From Bdellovibrio sp. KM01 (GTDB taxonomy: Bacteria; Bdellovibrionota; Bdellovibrionia; Bdellovibrionales; Bdellovibrionaceae), in contig NZ_CP058348.1 of assembly GCF_013752535.1 (NCBI RefSeq), forward strand, positions 2,232,001 through 2,296,000: a stretch of DNA of 64,000 nt. The letters run 5' to 3'. Under the pieces are notes generated by a model that saw only the letters and a list, made by a program, of their open reading frames with translations, searched no databases and had not been told where the DNA came from. Shown one piece after another: positions 36,184-45,651 of the stretch. Position 1 is the stretch's first letter, and each line of letters starts with the position of its first letter. Made by a program: the position numbers and the translations under genes.

Positions 36184-36242
36184 TTGGTGCCAGGTCCTAT
36201 CTATGTATGCGGCGCATCCCCAAAAGGTACGGCGTACCTTTT
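36184..36242. repeat. REP-like modules filling the ileS-trmO gap (C single + A2)
   Basis: GGTGCCAGGTCCTAT (36186-36200) equals the arm of the proB hairpin. 36222-36242 is the same 21-base palindrome, AAAAGGTACG-G-CGTACCTTTT, as at 947-967, with the lead GCGGCGCATCCCC. The element overlaps the ileS stop codon (36241-36243). Confidence 0.8.
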
Positions 36243-39200
36243 AGTTTTGCACGCCGATTTTGATTTTTTCGCCGTCGATATCGCTGTCGTCTACGTGAGC
36301 GCCTTTTGGCATTCCAGATAGAGGCAGGATATTCAACGTGTGAGTCAAAGTTTCAGACGTGATCATGTCCTTATGCGCGTTCAAAGCGTCAAGCAAAGCA
36401 CCGTCGCAGGCGATTTCAAGAGTGATTTTATCATCAAGTTTGAAGTCCGCTGTTTTGCGGGCCACTTGGATCTTACGCATGATTTCGCGAGCCAGACCTT
36501 CACGCTCTTGCTCAGGTGTGACCGTTGGATCAACTTCGATCGATACCACTTGGTGCACTGACAAGTTCGCATTGCCACCTTTAGGAGCTCTGCGGATTTC
36601 AACGTCAGCCAACGTGATCTCTTCACCATCAACAGTGACTGAACCACCCGTTTCAAGTTTCAAGATGCTTTCAAGCGGCAATGCCATGATACCTGCGCCC
36701 ACTGATTTCATCTTAGGACCCAAGCGTTTACCAAGAACCGGGAAGTTTGCTTTCGCAGTCACTTGCACGAATTGGTCTTCGTTCGAATTGTAAACAACTT
36801 TACGGAAGTTCAATTCATCAACAAAGAACGGTTCGAACTTTTTCAAAGTCTCAAGCAACGCTGCACTTCTGTGGATAATCTTGATTTCGTTGAGTGGAAT
36901 TTTTGCTTTCACGCCGATTTTCTCACGGTGGTTACGACCGAGCGTCACCAAGGTATCCATCGCCTTCACAGCCTCTTCAAGCTCGGGGCGAAGCAAAGAA
37001 AGATCTTCTGGCGGGAAGCTTTCCAAATGCACAGATTCTTTCTTGTTCGGAAGAACTTGCGACAAGTTTTTGTAAGTTACTTCAGACATGAACGGCGCAA
37101 ATGGCGCCATCAAACGCGACAACGTCACCAAAACTTCATGCAAAGTCTCGTAAGCATAGCGTTTCGTTTCAGGCATGCCTTCTTGCCAGAACAAAGAACG
37201 ATTGAAACGGATGTACGTGTTCGTTAAATCCTCGATAAATTGAAGCAAGTGTGGCACCACGTTGTACAGGCGATAAGCGTCCATCTCTTTGTGAGTGTTC
37301 GCAATCAAACCGTTCAAACGAGAAAGAACCCATTGGTCTAAAATATTTGGAGATTTTTTAGCATCGCCTTTAGGAACAAAACCATCGATGTTGGCATAGT
37401 TCGCAAAGAACGAATAAGAATTCCACCATCTTAACAAGATTTTACGAACGATATCGTAAACGCCTTTTTCCGAGAACTTCAATTCCTGAGCTTTCACCAC
37501 TGGAGAGTCGATCAAGTACAAGCGCAAAGCATCGGCACCATGCTGGTTCAATACTTCCATTGGATCCGGATAGTTTTTCAAAGACTTAGACATCTTACGA
37601 CCGTCTTCCGCCAATACCAATCCATTCACCACCACGTTTTTGAATGGAGCCTGATTGAACAAAGCCGTACCGATGATTGAAAGCGTATAGAACCAACCAC
37701 GAGTTTGGTCCAAACCTTCGGCGATGAAATCAGCTGGGAAAGCTTTCTTGAAATCTTCGACAGAAGTTTCAGGATAGCCCCATTGAGCGTACGGCATGGA
37801 GCCCGACTCAAACCAGCAGTCCAAAACGCCTTCCACACGTTTCAAAGGAGATTTACCCGTCGGAGATGGGATCGTGATTTTATCCACGAACTCGATATGA
37901 AGATCTTCGACTGTTTGACCAGATAGTTTTTCAAGTTCCGCGCGGGACCCGATACACATCACTTCACCTTCTGGATTTCTCCAGATAGGAAGCGGAGTTC
38001 CCCAGAAACGGTTGCGAGAGATCGCCCAGTCACGAGCGCCTTCCAACCAGTTACCGAAGCGACCATCACGAAGATGATCCGGAACCCAAGTTGTGTTCTT
38101 GTTATTAGCAATCAACTCTTCTTTGATTTTTTCAACAGCCACAAACCATGAAGACACCGCACGATAAATCAGCGGCGTATCAGAACGATAGCAGTATGGA
38201 TAACTATGTTGAATCGTATCTTGCTTGAACAAGTTCCCTTTAGCTTTCAAAGCCGCGATAATATCTTTATCTGCTTCTTTAACGCGCTTCCCTTGATAAT
38301 CAGGAACTTCTGCTGTGAACATACCGTCGTCATCCACTGGGTTTACCAAGGGGATGCCAGCTTTTGCACAAGCATAGTAGTCTTCCTCACCGAACGCTGG
38401 CGCCATGTGCACCACACCCGTACCGGATTCAGTCGTTACGTGATCAGAAGAAATAATACGGAATGCACCTTTTTCAGCGCGATCGCCAAAGTATGGGAAT
38501 AGCGGTTCGTAAGTCAGACCTACCAACGCTGAGCCCTTCATCATTTCCAAAACTTCAACTTCCTCATCCGGCTTCTTAAACACGGATGGAAGCAAAGCTT
38601 GCGCAAGAATCAATTTACGACCCGAAGCCTTCTCCTGAACTTTGACGTAGTCCATTTCCAAACCCACAGCCAAAGCCATATTCGATGGAAGAGTCCAAGG
38701 AGTCGTCGTCCAAGCCATCACTGCCGTATCAGGTTGATTGATGAGTTTAAACATCACCGTGATCGCAGGGTCTTGAACCATTTTATAATTTTGATTCGCT
38801 TCAAAGTTTGAAAGCGAAGTCGAGATCCCTACAGAGTAAGGAACAACTTTGTGACCTTCATAGATCAAGCCTTTTTTGAAAAGCTCTTGGAACACCCACC
38901 ACACGGACTGCATGAAAGAAACGTCCATAGTGAAGTATGGATTTTCCATATCCACCCAACGACCCACACGGCGCACAGTTGTTTTCCACTCTGTGGAGTA
39001 ACGTTTTACGATCGAGCGGCAAGCGTTGTTGTACTCAGCCACGCCCATTTTGAAAACGTCTTTGCGAGATTCGATTTTATGAGTCTTGTTGATTTCGTAT
39101 TCAACCGGAAGACCGTGACAGTCCCAACCGAAACGACGAGGCACTGTGTAGCCCTTCATCGTCCAATAACGAGGAACAACGTCTTTCAAAACACCAGCAA

Positions 39201-39405
39201 GCAAATGCCCATAGTGAGGAAGACCTGTCGCAAACGGAGGACCATCGTAAAAGCTGTAAGTTTTTTTGCCTTTAGGATCTAGTGACTGTTGGAAAATCTT
39301 TTGCTGATCCCAGAAATCTAAAATGCCCTCTTCTTGCTTCGCAAGTTGAACATCAGGTTTTACAGCAGAATATGGAGTCGTTTTAGGGGTGTTTGCATTC
39401 GTCAT
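36241..39405 (-). CDS. ileS: isoleucyl-tRNA synthetase
   Basis: 1054 residues, the long form. Class I signature GLPHYGHLLAG (HIGH equivalent) near residue 60 and GRKMSKSLKNYPDP (KMSKS) near residue 610. The CP1 editing domain lies between (WTTTPWTLPSN, MAPAFGEED). The C terminus carries the anticodon-binding and extra domain of the eukaryote-like/long bacterial type, which often gives reduced sensitivity to mupirocin (family knowledge, not shown here). Charges tRNA-Ile. Confidence 0.97.
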   Translation of the reverse strand: MTNANTPKTTPYSAVKPDVQLAKQEEGILDFWDQQKIFQQSLDPKGKKTYSFYDGPPFATGLPHYGHLLAGVLKDVVPRYWTMKGYTVPRRFGWDCHGLPVEYEINKTHKIESRKDVFKMGVAEYNNACRSIVKRYSTEWKTTVRRVGRWVDMENPYFTMDVSFMQSVWWVFQELFKKGLIYEGHKVVPYSVGISTSLSNFEANQNYKMVQDPAITVMFKLINQPDTAVMAWTTTPWTLPSNMALAVGLEMDYVKVQEKASGRKLILAQALLPSVFKKPDEEVEVLEMMKGSALVGLTYEPLFPYFGDRAEKGAFRIISSDHVTTESGTGVVHMAPAFGEEDYYACAKAGIPLVNPVDDDGMFTAEVPDYQGKRVKEADKDIIAALKAKGNLFKQDTIQHSYPYCYRSDTPLIYRAVSSWFVAVEKIKEELIANNKNTTWVPDHLRDGRFGNWLEGARDWAISRNRFWGTPLPIWRNPEGEVMCIGSRAELEKLSGQTVEDLHIEFVDKITIPSPTGKSPLKRVEGVLDCWFESGSMPYAQWGYPETSVEDFKKAFPADFIAEGLDQTRGWFYTLSIIGTALFNQAPFKNVVVNGLVLAEDGRKMSKSLKNYPDPMEVLNQHGADALRLYLIDSPVVKAQELKFSEKGVYDIVRKILLRWWNSYSFFANYANIDGFVPKGDAKKSPNILDQWVLSRLNGLIANTHKEMDAYRLYNVVPHLLQFIEDLTNTYIRFNRSLFWQEGMPETKRYAYETLHEVLVTLSRLMAPFAPFMSEVTYKNLSQVLPNKKESVHLESFPPEDLSLLRPELEEAVKAMDTLVTLGRNHREKIGVKAKIPLNEIKIIHRSAALLETLKKFEPFFVDELNFRKVVYNSNEDQFVQVTAKANFPVLGKRLGPKMKSVGAGIMALPLESILKLETGGSVTVDGEEITLADVEIRRAPKGGNANLSVHQVVSIEVDPTVTPEQEREGLAREIMRKIQVARKTADFKLDDKITLEIACDGALLDALNAHKDMITSETLTHTLNILPLSGMPKGAHVDDSDIDGEKIKIGVQN

Positions 39406-39481
39406 AGGTCCTTAAGATTTATCAGGTTTTCCCTGATCTTGCACCCTTTCAGGACCTTGAACCCACGGAATGCGCAATGCA

Positions 39482-39787
39482 TCATAGGTCTTTTTGCAGC
39501 ATCTCCATAAGACCAGGGAAGCGTTTCTTCACCTCCTGCATCCGCAAAGAGACAAAGCGCCTTGTCCCCTCATCGCGAAAACGAATAAGACCTGCCTCGC
39601 GCAGAATCTTTAAATGATGAGAGAACGTCGCTTTGGTGATGGAATACTCGAACGTCCCACAGACTTTCTCCTCCCCCTTCACGGCCAATAACTGCTTAAC
39701 TGCAGAAATGCGCACAGGATCCCCCAGGGCTTTTAAGACCTGCTCCAAAGTGACATCTTTCAATTTCGGGTGAGTGATGGTTTCCAT
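39482..39787 (-). CDS. ArsR-family transcriptional regulator
   Basis: 101 residues from ATG 39787. Winged HTH: LKALGDPVRISAVKQLL, SITKATFSHHLKILREAGLI (recognition helix) and FRDEGTRRFVSLR (wing). Lacks the CVC metal site of ArsR proper; a lone Cys is in EEKVCGTFEY. Divergent from an MFS exporter, with two identical-format operators in the gap, so it most likely represses both itself and the transporter. Confidence 0.92.
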   Translation of the reverse strand: METITHPKLKDVTLEQVLKALGDPVRISAVKQLLAVKGEEKVCGTFEYSITKATFSHHLKILREAGLIRFRDEGTRRFVSLRMQEVKKRFPGLMEMLQKDL

Positions 39788-39807
39788 TGTTAGATGAATA
39801 TCTAACA
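39788..39807. promoter_or_regulatory. ArsR operator 1
   Basis: Perfect inverted repeat TGTTAGAT-GAAT-ATCTAACA directly abutting the regulator's start codon. Confidence 0.75.
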
Positions 39808-39847
39808 TTGATCTTGCAATTCCACAAGCAAAGAGTATAACAGACAT

Positions 39848-39867
39848 TGTTCGATACTCATCGAACA
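39848..39867. promoter_or_regulatory. ArsR operator 2
   Basis: Perfect inverted repeat TGTTCGAT-ACTC-ATCGAACA, 15 bases before the MFS start. Same format as operator 1 (TGTTnGAT-N4-ATCnAACA), with centres exactly 60 bases apart. Confidence 0.75.
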
Positions 39868-39882
39868 TCAGGAGTACCCATC

Positions 39883-41100
39883 ATGAATCATCAAGAATCC
39901 GCCCCCGAAGTTCCCGCCAGAACCTTAACATTACTCTTAGGACTTACTGTCGGAGTTATTGCAGCGAACCTTTACTATGCACAACCACTCGTGGCGATGA
40001 TAAGCCTTGCCCTTGGCATTGCAACATCATCAGCAGGATTGGTCGTGACATTCACACAAATCGGTTACGGTCTGGGAGTTTTATTCCTGGTTCCCCTTGG
40101 CGATCTGGTGGAAAATAAAAAACTCATCATCACTTTGATGATGATCGCAGTGGCCGCTCTTTTGGCCCTCGCCTTCACCACTCATGTTATTCCGTATTTG
40201 ACCGCCGCTTTGATTTTGGGCATTGGCACCTCGGCCGTACAAATTGTCGTGCCTTACGCGGCTCATATGACGTCGGAATCCCATCGCGGTCGCGTGGTTG
40301 GAAGCCTGATGAGTGGACTGATGCTTGGGATTATGCTTTCTCGCCCCATCTCAAGTCTTTTAACAGACATGCTTTCCTGGCATGCGGTGTTTTTTCTTTC
40401 GGCTATTTTCATGTCGATCATGGCGTTTATTCTTTATAAATTCCTGCCTCCACGAAAACCGGCTGACACTGAAAATATTCACTACGTCAAACTGATTGCC
40501 TCTATGGGCGAGCTTTTCAGAACTACGCCAGTCTTGCGCCGTCGCGCGATCTATCAGGCTTGTATGTTTGGCGCATTCAGTTTGTTTTGGACAGCCGCTC
40601 CCCTTTATCTGATGAGTGAAACGTATCATCTTTCCCAAACTGCGATTGCGATTTTTGCCTTTGCCGGAGTGGCCGGCGCGATCTCAGCCCCCATTGCGGG
40701 TCGACTGGCAGATAAAGGCATGAGCACTCAAGCCACCGCGGTCGCGATGCTTTCAGCTATCGCTTCTTTTGCAGTGACTCACATTGTGGAGCCCGGATCG
40801 TACACAGCATTGGGAGTTTTAGTATTTGCCGCAATTTTATTGGATGCAGGTATCACCGCGACGCTGGTTTTAGGCCAACGTGCTATCTTTTCTTTGAAAC
40901 CTGAATATCGGGGACGCCTGAATGGCCTTTATATCGCGACTATTTTCGTGGGAGGGGCTTTGGGTTCTTTCGCGGGGGCCTGGGCCTATGCCCATGGCGG
41001 ATGGACGATGACGACGATCGTGGGGTCTTTATTCCCTGCAACCGCCCTGGTTTATTTCTTAACCGAATGGATCACAGGGTTTCGTAAAACTCAGAATTAA
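39883..41100 (+). CDS. MFS transporter
   Basis: 405 residues, 12 hydrophobic spans, ATG 39883 behind AGGAG. Motif A-like loop GDLVENKKLI between spans 2 and 3, and ADKG in the second half. Overall resembles drug or metabolite efflux MFS of the AraJ/YnfM type. Expressed under the divergent ArsR regulator, so an inducible exporter for an unknown compound. Confidence 0.9.
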   Translation: MNHQESAPEVPARTLTLLLGLTVGVIAANLYYAQPLVAMISLALGIATSSAGLVVTFTQIGYGLGVLFLVPLGDLVENKKLIITLMMIAVAALLALAFTTHVIPYLTAALILGIGTSAVQIVVPYAAHMTSESHRGRVVGSLMSGLMLGIMLSRPISSLLTDMLSWHAVFFLSAIFMSIMAFILYKFLPPRKPADTENIHYVKLIASMGELFRTTPVLRRRAIYQACMFGAFSLFWTAAPLYLMSETYHLSQTAIAIFAFAGVAGAISAPIAGRLADKGMSTQATAVAMLSAIASFAVTHIVEPGSYTALGVLVFAAILLDAGITATLVLGQRAIFSLKPEYRGRLNGLYIATIFVGGALGSFAGAWAYAHGGWTMTTIVGSLFPATALVYFLTEWITGFRKTQN

Positions 41101-41147
41101 AAATGCACAAAGGCTCGACACAGCAGCGACTGCGACAGCACTTTCGT

Positions 41148-41180
41148 GTTCACTTGGTTCAGATCGCGAACCAAGTGAAC
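41148..41180. terminator. hairpin between convergent genes
   Basis: 13-bp perfect stem GTTCACTTGGTTC/GAACCAAGTGAAC with a 7-base loop, between the MFS stop and the convergent gene. It lacks a T-run, so termination is only likely. Confidence 0.5.
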
Positions 41181-41197
41181 CGAGCAGAAAATCGACT

Positions 41198-41887
41198 CTA
41201 TTTTGTCGGAGTCGGAGTCCCCGGAGATCCCGGAGTAAATACCAATCTTAGAAGATTCGCAAACTCATCTTCAGACATTGTTTTAACTTTGTTGGACAAG
41301 ATCACTTCATTGATCAAACGAACACCTTCAGAAGACTCCGGTGCTTTTCCACGAGACAAAGCTACGCGGTAGATAATTTCGTGAAGAATCGCAACAGCGC
41401 GATCTTGAGTCGAAAGTTTATCCCAGTAAATCTGATTGATTGTGTACAAAGATTTTTTTGGATATTGAACTGGCTTTTGCACGATCAAAAGTTCCAAAGA
41501 ACAATCTTTCGCTGGCAATACAACCACACCGGCATCATCCAAAACATTCGGCAAATAACCTTTTACGAAAGTTACTTCCTCCATGAATGTTGCAAGATAC
41601 GTGTTCAATTTTCCGAAAAGAATCGGATTCAATTTTTGAATACGCTTAATATAAGCGCCAGCCAATTTAACTTCGTCGAATTCTGAGCCACTGTCTGTTT
41701 GATCAATAATTTCCTGATCCCAAACCCAGTCATAACGCAGGGTTAATTCGAAACGATCGTAAAAACCCATCACTTGGTCCGAACAAACAACCACGTTGCC
41801 TGCATTACCCACATAAGTCCACGCGTGACTTAGTCCTGGGAAAGACATCAAACCGACCAACAATACACTCTTCATCATACTTTTCAT
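41198..41887 (-). CDS. cassette 1: secreted LHExIY-family protein
   Basis: 229 residues from ATG 41887 (TTG 41890 also possible) behind AGGTAGGAC. Signal peptide ending SHAW, then YVGNAGNVVVC, a PAKDC segment, and VAILHEIIYRVAL near residue 170. The GN-x-G...C start and the LHExIY motif recur in the genes at 57385 and 60588. Second His of a zinc HExxH is Tyr here, so peptidase activity is uncertain. Starts 7 bases after the TIGR02147 gene. Confidence 0.8.
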   Translation of the reverse strand: MKSMMKSVLLVGLMSFPGLSHAWTYVGNAGNVVVCSDQVMGFYDRFELTLRYDWVWDQEIIDQTDSGSEFDEVKLAGAYIKRIQKLNPILFGKLNTYLATFMEEVTFVKGYLPNVLDDAGVVVLPAKDCSLELLIVQKPVQYPKKSLYTINQIYWDKLSTQDRAVAILHEIIYRVALSRGKAPESSEGVRLINEVILSNKVKTMSEDEFANLLRLVFTPGSPGTPTPTK

Positions 41888-41894
41888 CAAGGTC

Positions 41895-42662
41895 CTACCT
41901 TCCCGCTACTGTTATTGGTACTAATTGCACTGCCAGGCTGTACACTTCCGTTGTGTCGCCTTTATCCATAAGTTCAGCCATACGCACGTTGAACTCAGCG
42001 ATGATTTTTTTCGCCTTTGCCAAGTTCTTAACGTTCGCTGGGAAAACCATGCTGGTGATGCTGCGAGAATCAACGGAATCACGCTGCAACGATGTGACAG
42101 AGCGACCGATGATTTGACGATGGAACTCGCGCAAAACTTCAGATGGCACTTCATTTTGAGTGGTGATATTCGTGTAAGCCGGAACATAACGTCCGTCTTC
42201 TTCTGTCACCAAACCTTGATCAACCAGACGATTCAAAGCACCTTCTGCTTGCAACTGTGAAATCTCCAAGCGAGACACAATACTATTGATGGTGTGATCA
42301 AAACCTTTCGTCGAAATCAAATTGAAGATCGCCAAGTGCTCCCAATCCGAGATCATGGCAAACTCATCATTAGAAACAGAACGCATTGTTGATACTGGTT
42401 GTGCCTTTTCAGCAGCGATCAACATCTGCATTTTGCTTTTATCTTCCGGCGAAAGCTTCAAAAGTTCAGAAATACGCTCTGTCACTTTTGCACCGGGGAT
42501 ATAGCGGCCATGGATCAACTCCCAAAGACGACCTTGCGTTAACGAAAGGTCACGAGCGAAAGCTCGCATTGAGTACTTTGGATTTTTGCGGCGGCGGTTT
42601 AAGAAAATCTCGTTAAAGAAATTTGATAATTCTGATGTTTTTTTAATAGAAGTGTTCCCCAT
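41895..42662 (-). CDS. cassette 1: TIGR02147/DUF4423 regulator
   Basis: 255 residues. The N-terminal cro/CI-type HTH is SMRAFARDLSLTQGRLWELI. A linker leads to the C-terminal half with DWEHLAIFNLI, IVSRLEISQLQAEGALNRLVDQGLV (winged helix-like), PSEVLREFHRQIIGRS and EVYSLAVQLVPIT. Same architecture as the genes at 56621 and 61583. Known as a family from Bdellovibrio and Fibrobacter; role unproven. Likely controls its own operon. Confidence 0.88.
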   Translation of the reverse strand: MGNTSIKKTSELSNFFNEIFLNRRRKNPKYSMRAFARDLSLTQGRLWELIHGRYIPGAKVTERISELLKLSPEDKSKMQMLIAAEKAQPVSTMRSVSNDEFAMISDWEHLAIFNLISTKGFDHTINSIVSRLEISQLQAEGALNRLVDQGLVTEEDGRYVPAYTNITTQNEVPSEVLREFHRQIIGRSVTSLQRDSVDSRSITSMVFPANVKNLAKAKKIIAEFNVRMAELMDKGDTTEVYSLAVQLVPITVAGR

Positions 42663-42720
42663 GGATAAAAATAACTATTGCAAAACAGAAGGAGACGCAA
42701 CGCAATTGCCATGTCGCTCT

Positions 42721-42735
42721 GACTCCATTGGAGTC
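42721..42735. promoter_or_regulatory. inverted repeat upstream of cassette 1
   Basis: GACTCCA-T-TGGAGTC, centred 66 bases before the regulator start. Its core TCCATTGGA is also the core of the repeat upstream of cassette 3. Otherwise the 265-base gap 42663-42927 shows no gene. Confidence 0.5.
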
Positions 42736-42927
42736 GCAAATTGAATTTTTTGCATTTCAGAAAACTCGTGGAATGTCGTGGAATATCTAGAGCTTGGAGC
42801 CGAATGTCAGGATTTTGTTAGAATTAAACTAGAGGCTTTTTGTTTACCAAAATAAGAATCAGCTGATTATAATTCGAGCACCTAATTTCAAGCACCCTCA
42901 AGTTCCGCACTGAGAGCGCTTTTCCGG

Positions 42928-43599
42928 TTAGACTTGTACTTTCGAAATTTCAAGTTCGCGAAACGCATCCGTCACTTCGTCATAGAAAGACAGCTTCCCG
43001 TCTTCAAGATCGAAGTACACACCGATCAATTGCAAACCACGATTCTTCACAGCGAAATCGATAAATGGAAAAGTACGCAGGTTGTCAAGTGAGGTCACGA
43101 TTGAAGTCTTCTCACACTCGCGGCAATGAGAATCCACGTCGCCTTCCGGGTGCGCTTTCAAAACTTTTTCTTTCGCTTCGCCGGCAATCGTCATCCATTG
43201 TTGCACGAATCCACCCTCGCGAATGGCATCCGGTTGGAACAAGGATCGAATACCACCGCACTGACGATGTCCTAAAATCACCACGTTTTCGACTTGTAGA
43301 TTAACAACCGCAAATTCAATCGCTGCGGAAACCCCGTGGAAACCAATATTAGATTCAAAAGGAGGAACCAGGTTTGCAACGTTGCGAACGACAAAGATTT
43401 CACCTGGAGAAGAAGAAAATAAAATCGCCGGATCAACGCGTGAGTCACTGCACGCAATCATCAAAGTTTTTGGACTTTGCCCCGTGGCCAAACTGTCATA
43501 GACAGAGTGCTGTTCCTTAAAGAAACGCTCTCTGAAGCGACGAAAGCCAACCATCATTTTTAGAATTTCTTTTTTTGTAAGAAGCGATTCCTGAGTCAT
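42928..43599 (-). CDS. can: beta-class carbonic anhydrase
   Basis: 223 residues. Zinc ligands and catalytic dyad: IACSDSRVDP (Cys, Asp, Arg) and ILGHRQCGGI (His, Cys). Interconverts CO2 and bicarbonate. FVVRNVANLVPP is the usual second motif. Single gene. Confidence 0.96.
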   Translation of the reverse strand: MTQESLLTKKEILKMMVGFRRFRERFFKEQHSVYDSLATGQSPKTLMIACSDSRVDPAILFSSSPGEIFVVRNVANLVPPFESNIGFHGVSAAIEFAVVNLQVENVVILGHRQCGGIRSLFQPDAIREGGFVQQWMTIAGEAKEKVLKAHPEGDVDSHCRECEKTSIVTSLDNLRTFPFIDFAVKNRGLQLIGVYFDLEDGKLSFYDEVTDAFRELEISKVQV

Positions 43600-43825
43600 G
43601 CTTCATTTACTAATCCTTCACTGGGAAATGTACAATTTGGGGTTTACGCATAACTCATCGAGTCATCACATTTGTGAGCACTCTTCTGTAACTTTTTCCT
43701 CCCACAGAACCGCCGAAAACCCTTTCCTAACAATCATTTCATGATTCGTTGTTGGACTTTTCTTTACGGCAGTTCATAGAATTTTTTTTGGACAGCCTAA
43801 ATACATTTTCACAAAAGAGTGTTCT

Positions 43826-44623
43826 ATGAACCTGAATAAATTCGCTTTCAGCAGCCTCATCTTGTCGCTTTTGCTTACAAGCTGCAGTCCGGACCGGCAA
43901 CATCCGAGTGATTTCGATCATGAAACCAACACGATTCTTTGGGAGAATGTCGGAAGCGAATTCAATCCGCAATCGTCACAGAATGATGTGGACATCAAAG
44001 ACGTCGAAAAGATTTTAGTTAACGTCCCGAGTGCTGCAGACAAAGTCATTGTTAAATACTCCACGACCCTTCCTGCGAACATAGCAATTGTAAAAATATT
44101 TACGATCAGCAAAGACTCCTTAACGTCATCCAACTTCCGCCGAGGACGTCGCAGCAACACAATTGAAATGTCAGACCCTTCACAACCTTGCAAGCTGACC
44201 GTCGAAAACGGCCACATCAAAGATGTAAAAGGTTATTGCTATGCTCGCATTGAAATTCATCTGCGTGAAAATGCACCGGTGGAAGTTTACAGCGGCTCAA
44301 AAATTATCACGGACCACTATTACCCGGTATCCTTGGCAGATTTAATGAAGCGCCTGGAAGATTGCCACGAAGATTCCGAACATTTAGCACAGGTGGCGGA
44401 TTTTTCGGCTTCCTATAGCGAAACGGGCGTACGCATTCCCTTATACACCACAGAAGTGGTTCCCATCTTGCGTAAGTTTCAGACGGTGACTCCCAAGTTT
44501 CAAGTCTTGCGGCTCGTGCAGATTTATATAGTGGATCGTGATCAGCTGGAAAAAATGATCGAAGAAGAGTTTGAATACTTTGATCGCGCCGAAGCCCGCA
44601 AGATTGTGGGCCTTGGAGTATAG
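43826..44623 (+). CDS. lipoprotein of unknown function
   Basis: 265 residues, ATG 43826. Lipobox LLTSC at residues 17-21. Mature part mixed charged with beta-type stretches and a Cys pair (QPCKLTVENG, KGYCYARIEI); C-terminal helix rich in Glu. No family recognised. The 226-base gap before it shows no gene. Convergent with the next gene, 6 bases apart. Confidence 0.8.
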   Translation: MNLNKFAFSSLILSLLLTSCSPDRQHPSDFDHETNTILWENVGSEFNPQSSQNDVDIKDVEKILVNVPSAADKVIVKYSTTLPANIAIVKIFTISKDSLTSSNFRRGRRSNTIEMSDPSQPCKLTVENGHIKDVKGYCYARIEIHLRENAPVEVYSGSKIITDHYYPVSLADLMKRLEDCHEDSEHLAQVADFSASYSETGVRIPLYTTEVVPILRKFQTVTPKFQVLRLVQIYIVDRDQLEKMIEEEFEYFDRAEARKIVGLGV

Positions 44624-44629
44624 AGAAGC

Positions 44630-45418
44630 TTAGTTACTGGATCGAGATACGTAGTCGAACATTTCTTTCCGACCACCATAAGAGCACTTGCCGTCAGCGC
44701 ACGTACGAGTCGCACATTTGCCACGCAGACCCGAAGGTGCTTTGGAATCATTCTTAGCCACGCAGACTTTTTTAAAGCCCTCGGCACTGCCTGCGACCGA
44801 TGCAGGCTTCCTGGAAGGAACTGGAGCTGCTGCCACCGGAGCCGCTTTTGCCGTATCTGCTTTTAAAGTGACATTAATAGGAGCGGGCTCGACTGGTTCT
44901 TGGGAAACCGCTTTGGGCGCGGGCTTTTGCACAACGGGCTCAGGCTTAGCCGGCATTTTTGGAAGCTGGGCGGTTGGATCAACATCCAACTCTTGCTGAG
45001 CTTCCATGGCTTTTTTGCCTTTTTTTCCTTTGGCTTTAGAGACCTTTTTTCCTTGTCCCGAAGTTTGGGCAGATTGAGTTCCACCCTCTTCATCATCAAA
45101 GTAGCGATGGCGCATCAGTTCCGAATATTGATCCAACACGCCGATTTCACCGCGCAACTGACAATCCGTATTTGAACCTTTGCTGCAGATTTTTTCCACG
45201 CACTTGCCACGCAAGGATGCGAGGGCATTGCGATTCTGCGAGCCAATACATCGTGTGGTTACGACTTTGCTTTCGTCGTTCACACGTTCGGCTTTACACA
45301 CATCCTGACTTTCGCCGTCACCAAAACAGCTGGCAACGATTTCAGGAGTTTTAACTTCTTGCTTATGGGCGCAACCAAAGGCTGCCAGGGCCGCCAAGAC
45401 AACAACGTACTTTTTCAA
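44630..45418 (-). CDS. lipoprotein with duplicated Cys modules
   Basis: 262 residues, TTG start 45418 behind AAGGGGAATCC. Lipobox LAAFGC. Two similar Cys modules, LRGKCVEKICSKGSNTDC near residue 70 and LRGKCATRTCADGKC near residue 240. They flank a Lys/Ala/Pro-rich linker (KGKKGKKA..., PAKPEPVVQKPAPKAV). Cys pairing in each module is likely. Surface or periplasmic, function unknown. Confidence 0.8.
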   Translation of the reverse strand: MKKYVVVLAALAAFGCAHKQEVKTPEIVASCFGDGESQDVCKAERVNDESKVVTTRCIGSQNRNALASLRGKCVEKICSKGSNTDCQLRGEIGVLDQYSELMRHRYFDDEEGGTQSAQTSGQGKKVSKAKGKKGKKAMEAQQELDVDPTAQLPKMPAKPEPVVQKPAPKAVSQEPVEPAPINVTLKADTAKAAPVAAAPVPSRKPASVAGSAEGFKKVCVAKNDSKAPSGLRGKCATRTCADGKCSYGGRKEMFDYVSRSSN

Positions 45419-45651
45419 TGGATTCCCCTTTTGGTGTCTGCATCTAAATTTAACAAATTATCGTTTGGCAGGTAAAGCACTCTGCCAGTTGGCTTTCAAA
45501 CTGAGACTAAAATAGAGTTTCTTAACCCCTCGTTCCCACCGGGGGTCCTGTAAGCGATTTTATTAAGCTTAATAAGCATTATACGCACTTTGATCAACCT
45601 CCGGATTCCGGGCGCTTCCAACGTCCGTTGGGTTCTGCTAAGCTGACCCCT

